Source: Domibacillus sp. (GTDB taxonomy: Bacteria; Bacillota; Bacilli; Bacillales; Domibacillaceae). Taken from it: a DNA stretch of 14,746 bases. The position numbers and the translations under genes are program-made. Of this stretch, positions 14,320 to 14,746 are shown one piece after another; within the stretch, counting starts at the first letter, position 1, and each line of letters begins with the position of its first letter. The notes below the pieces were generated by a model. That model made no database searches and had not been told where the DNA came from. It was given only the letters and a program-made list of their open reading frames with translations. The stretch spans positions 1 to 14,746 of the forward strand of contig JAPSKG010000027.1 in NCBI GenBank assembly GCA_031177795.1, read 5' to 3'.

Positions 14320-14727
14320 TTATAAAACTTGTATTGCATTTGTTTTCTTTAAATTATCTAATATAGTTTGAGCGCCGCCTGGCCCAAGAGGAGCAAACTC
14401 TGTAATTTCACAAATACTGATAAACAGGTCTTCAACAATAATTATCACAAATACATTGTCACCAAGAATTGCTAATTTAAATGCGTCCTCCAAAACAAGA
14501 ACTGCTTTACCTTTTACTTTTTTTACAGTACCAACAGCGAAAGCGTCTTTTTCAAAAACAATAACCTGTTGGCCTTTAAACTTCTTAAGCTGCTTTGCCA
14601 TTTCTTCCACGCAGTTGCAACATTCTACCCCTTTTTTACCATCACACTCACATTTTTTTTCGTTCTTTTTTTCATCGCGACATTGCACGTCTTTATGATC
14701 ATCGTGCTTGTTTTCTTTTTGCTTCAC
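14320..14727 (-). CDS. Cys-rich protein of unknown function (135 aa)
   Basis: A 135-residue protein, family not recognised. The first 35 residues are very charged (Lys, Asp, Glu, His). A cysteine cluster (Cys16, 26, 28, 36, 37, 39) leads into CCNCVEEMAKQLKKF. Residues 52-110 are rich in short hydrophobic strands (QQVIVFEKDAFAVGTVKKV, KAVLVLEDAF, NVFVIIIVEDLFISICEI), suggesting a small all-beta domain. The end is FAPLGPGGAQTILDNLKK. There is no signal peptide. Cys-rich, lysine-rich small proteins of this sort in Bacillus are sometimes spore coat or exosporium components, but that is only an analogy. Start: GTG at 14727, with AAAGGAGGG on the minus strand 9-10 bases ahead, an excellent ribosome binding site at the window edge. 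A terminator lies downstream. The promoter is outside the window. Confidence 0.75.
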   Translation of the reverse strand: MKQKENKHDDHKDVQCRDEKKNEKKCECDGKKGVECCNCVEEMAKQLKKFKGQQVIVFEKDAFAVGTVKKVKGKAVLVLEDAFKLAILGDNVFVIIIVEDLFISICEITEFAPLGPGGAQTILDNLKKTNAIQVL

Positions 14728-14746
14728 CCTTAATTCCCTCCTTTCT

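Noticed and set aside
1..14746. Insertion sequences, prophage genes, CRISPR arrays, tRNA or rRNA genes
   Set aside because: No transposase or integrase frames, no regularly spaced direct repeats, and no tRNA cloverleaf or rRNA sequence were recognised.

Overview
The window looks like a chromosomal segment of a Bacillaceae (Bacillus sensu lato) genome. It is AT-rich with strong AGGAGG-type ribosome binding sites and T-tailed hairpin terminators. The gene content has clear Bacillus subtilis counterparts: mleN-mleA behind an aspartase end, an RsbR-family STAS protein, a YugO-type potassium channel, TnrA and GlgC. I see no insertion sequence, integrase, phage gene, tRNA/rRNA or CRISPR array, so this is mostly ordinary core chromosome with a few genus-specific small genes.

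Layout. 1-102 is the tail of an aspartase gene, with a stop codon near the window edge. 173-3074 holds a NhaC-type malate/lactate antiporter (mleN) and a 439-residue ACT-domain malic/malolactic enzyme (mleA). Together with aspartase they suggest aspartate -> fumarate/malate -> lactate or pyruvate metabolism. A strong hairpin terminator lies between mleN and mleA with no room for a promoter after it. 3338-4186 is a stand-alone RsbR-like stressosome paralogue. 4410-4604 (minus) is a 64-residue protein of unknown function. 4641-5054 has a promoter-like element, a nested inverted repeat and a terminator but no convincing gene. 5126-6193 (minus) is a two-TM RCK potassium channel. 6584-6838 is a short MerR regulator closely resembling TnrA but ending before the glutamine-synthetase-sensing tail. 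7089-7361 is a 90-residue unknown with an excellent promoter. 7651-8802 is glgC, standing without the rest of a glycogen operon inside this window.

8803-9926 is the largest gap (1.1 kb). It contains a possible 31-residue single-TM protein on the minus strand, a run of four short hairpins and a GC-rich pocket. It is followed by a 1067-residue cytosolic sensor (about five PAS-like domains, GGDEF, EAL) with both catalytic motifs intact. At the right end are two minus-strand genes: a membrane-anchored Mrr-type nuclease homologue that shares a bidirectional terminator with the PAS-GGDEF-EAL gene, and a Cys-rich 135-residue protein of unknown function.

Themes. Several genes concern environmental sensing (RsbR-like, K+ channel, c-di-GMP enzyme, TnrA-like). 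SigmaB-like promoter sequences can be read upstream of glgC and yugO, which would fit the nearby RsbR paralogue, but these motifs are low-information in AT-rich DNA. I did not find a clear previously undescribed multi-gene system. The best leads are the tail-less TnrA, the 31-residue membrane ORF with its unusually long Shine-Dalgarno match, the two candidate non-coding RNA regions, and the hairpin separating mleN from mleA.
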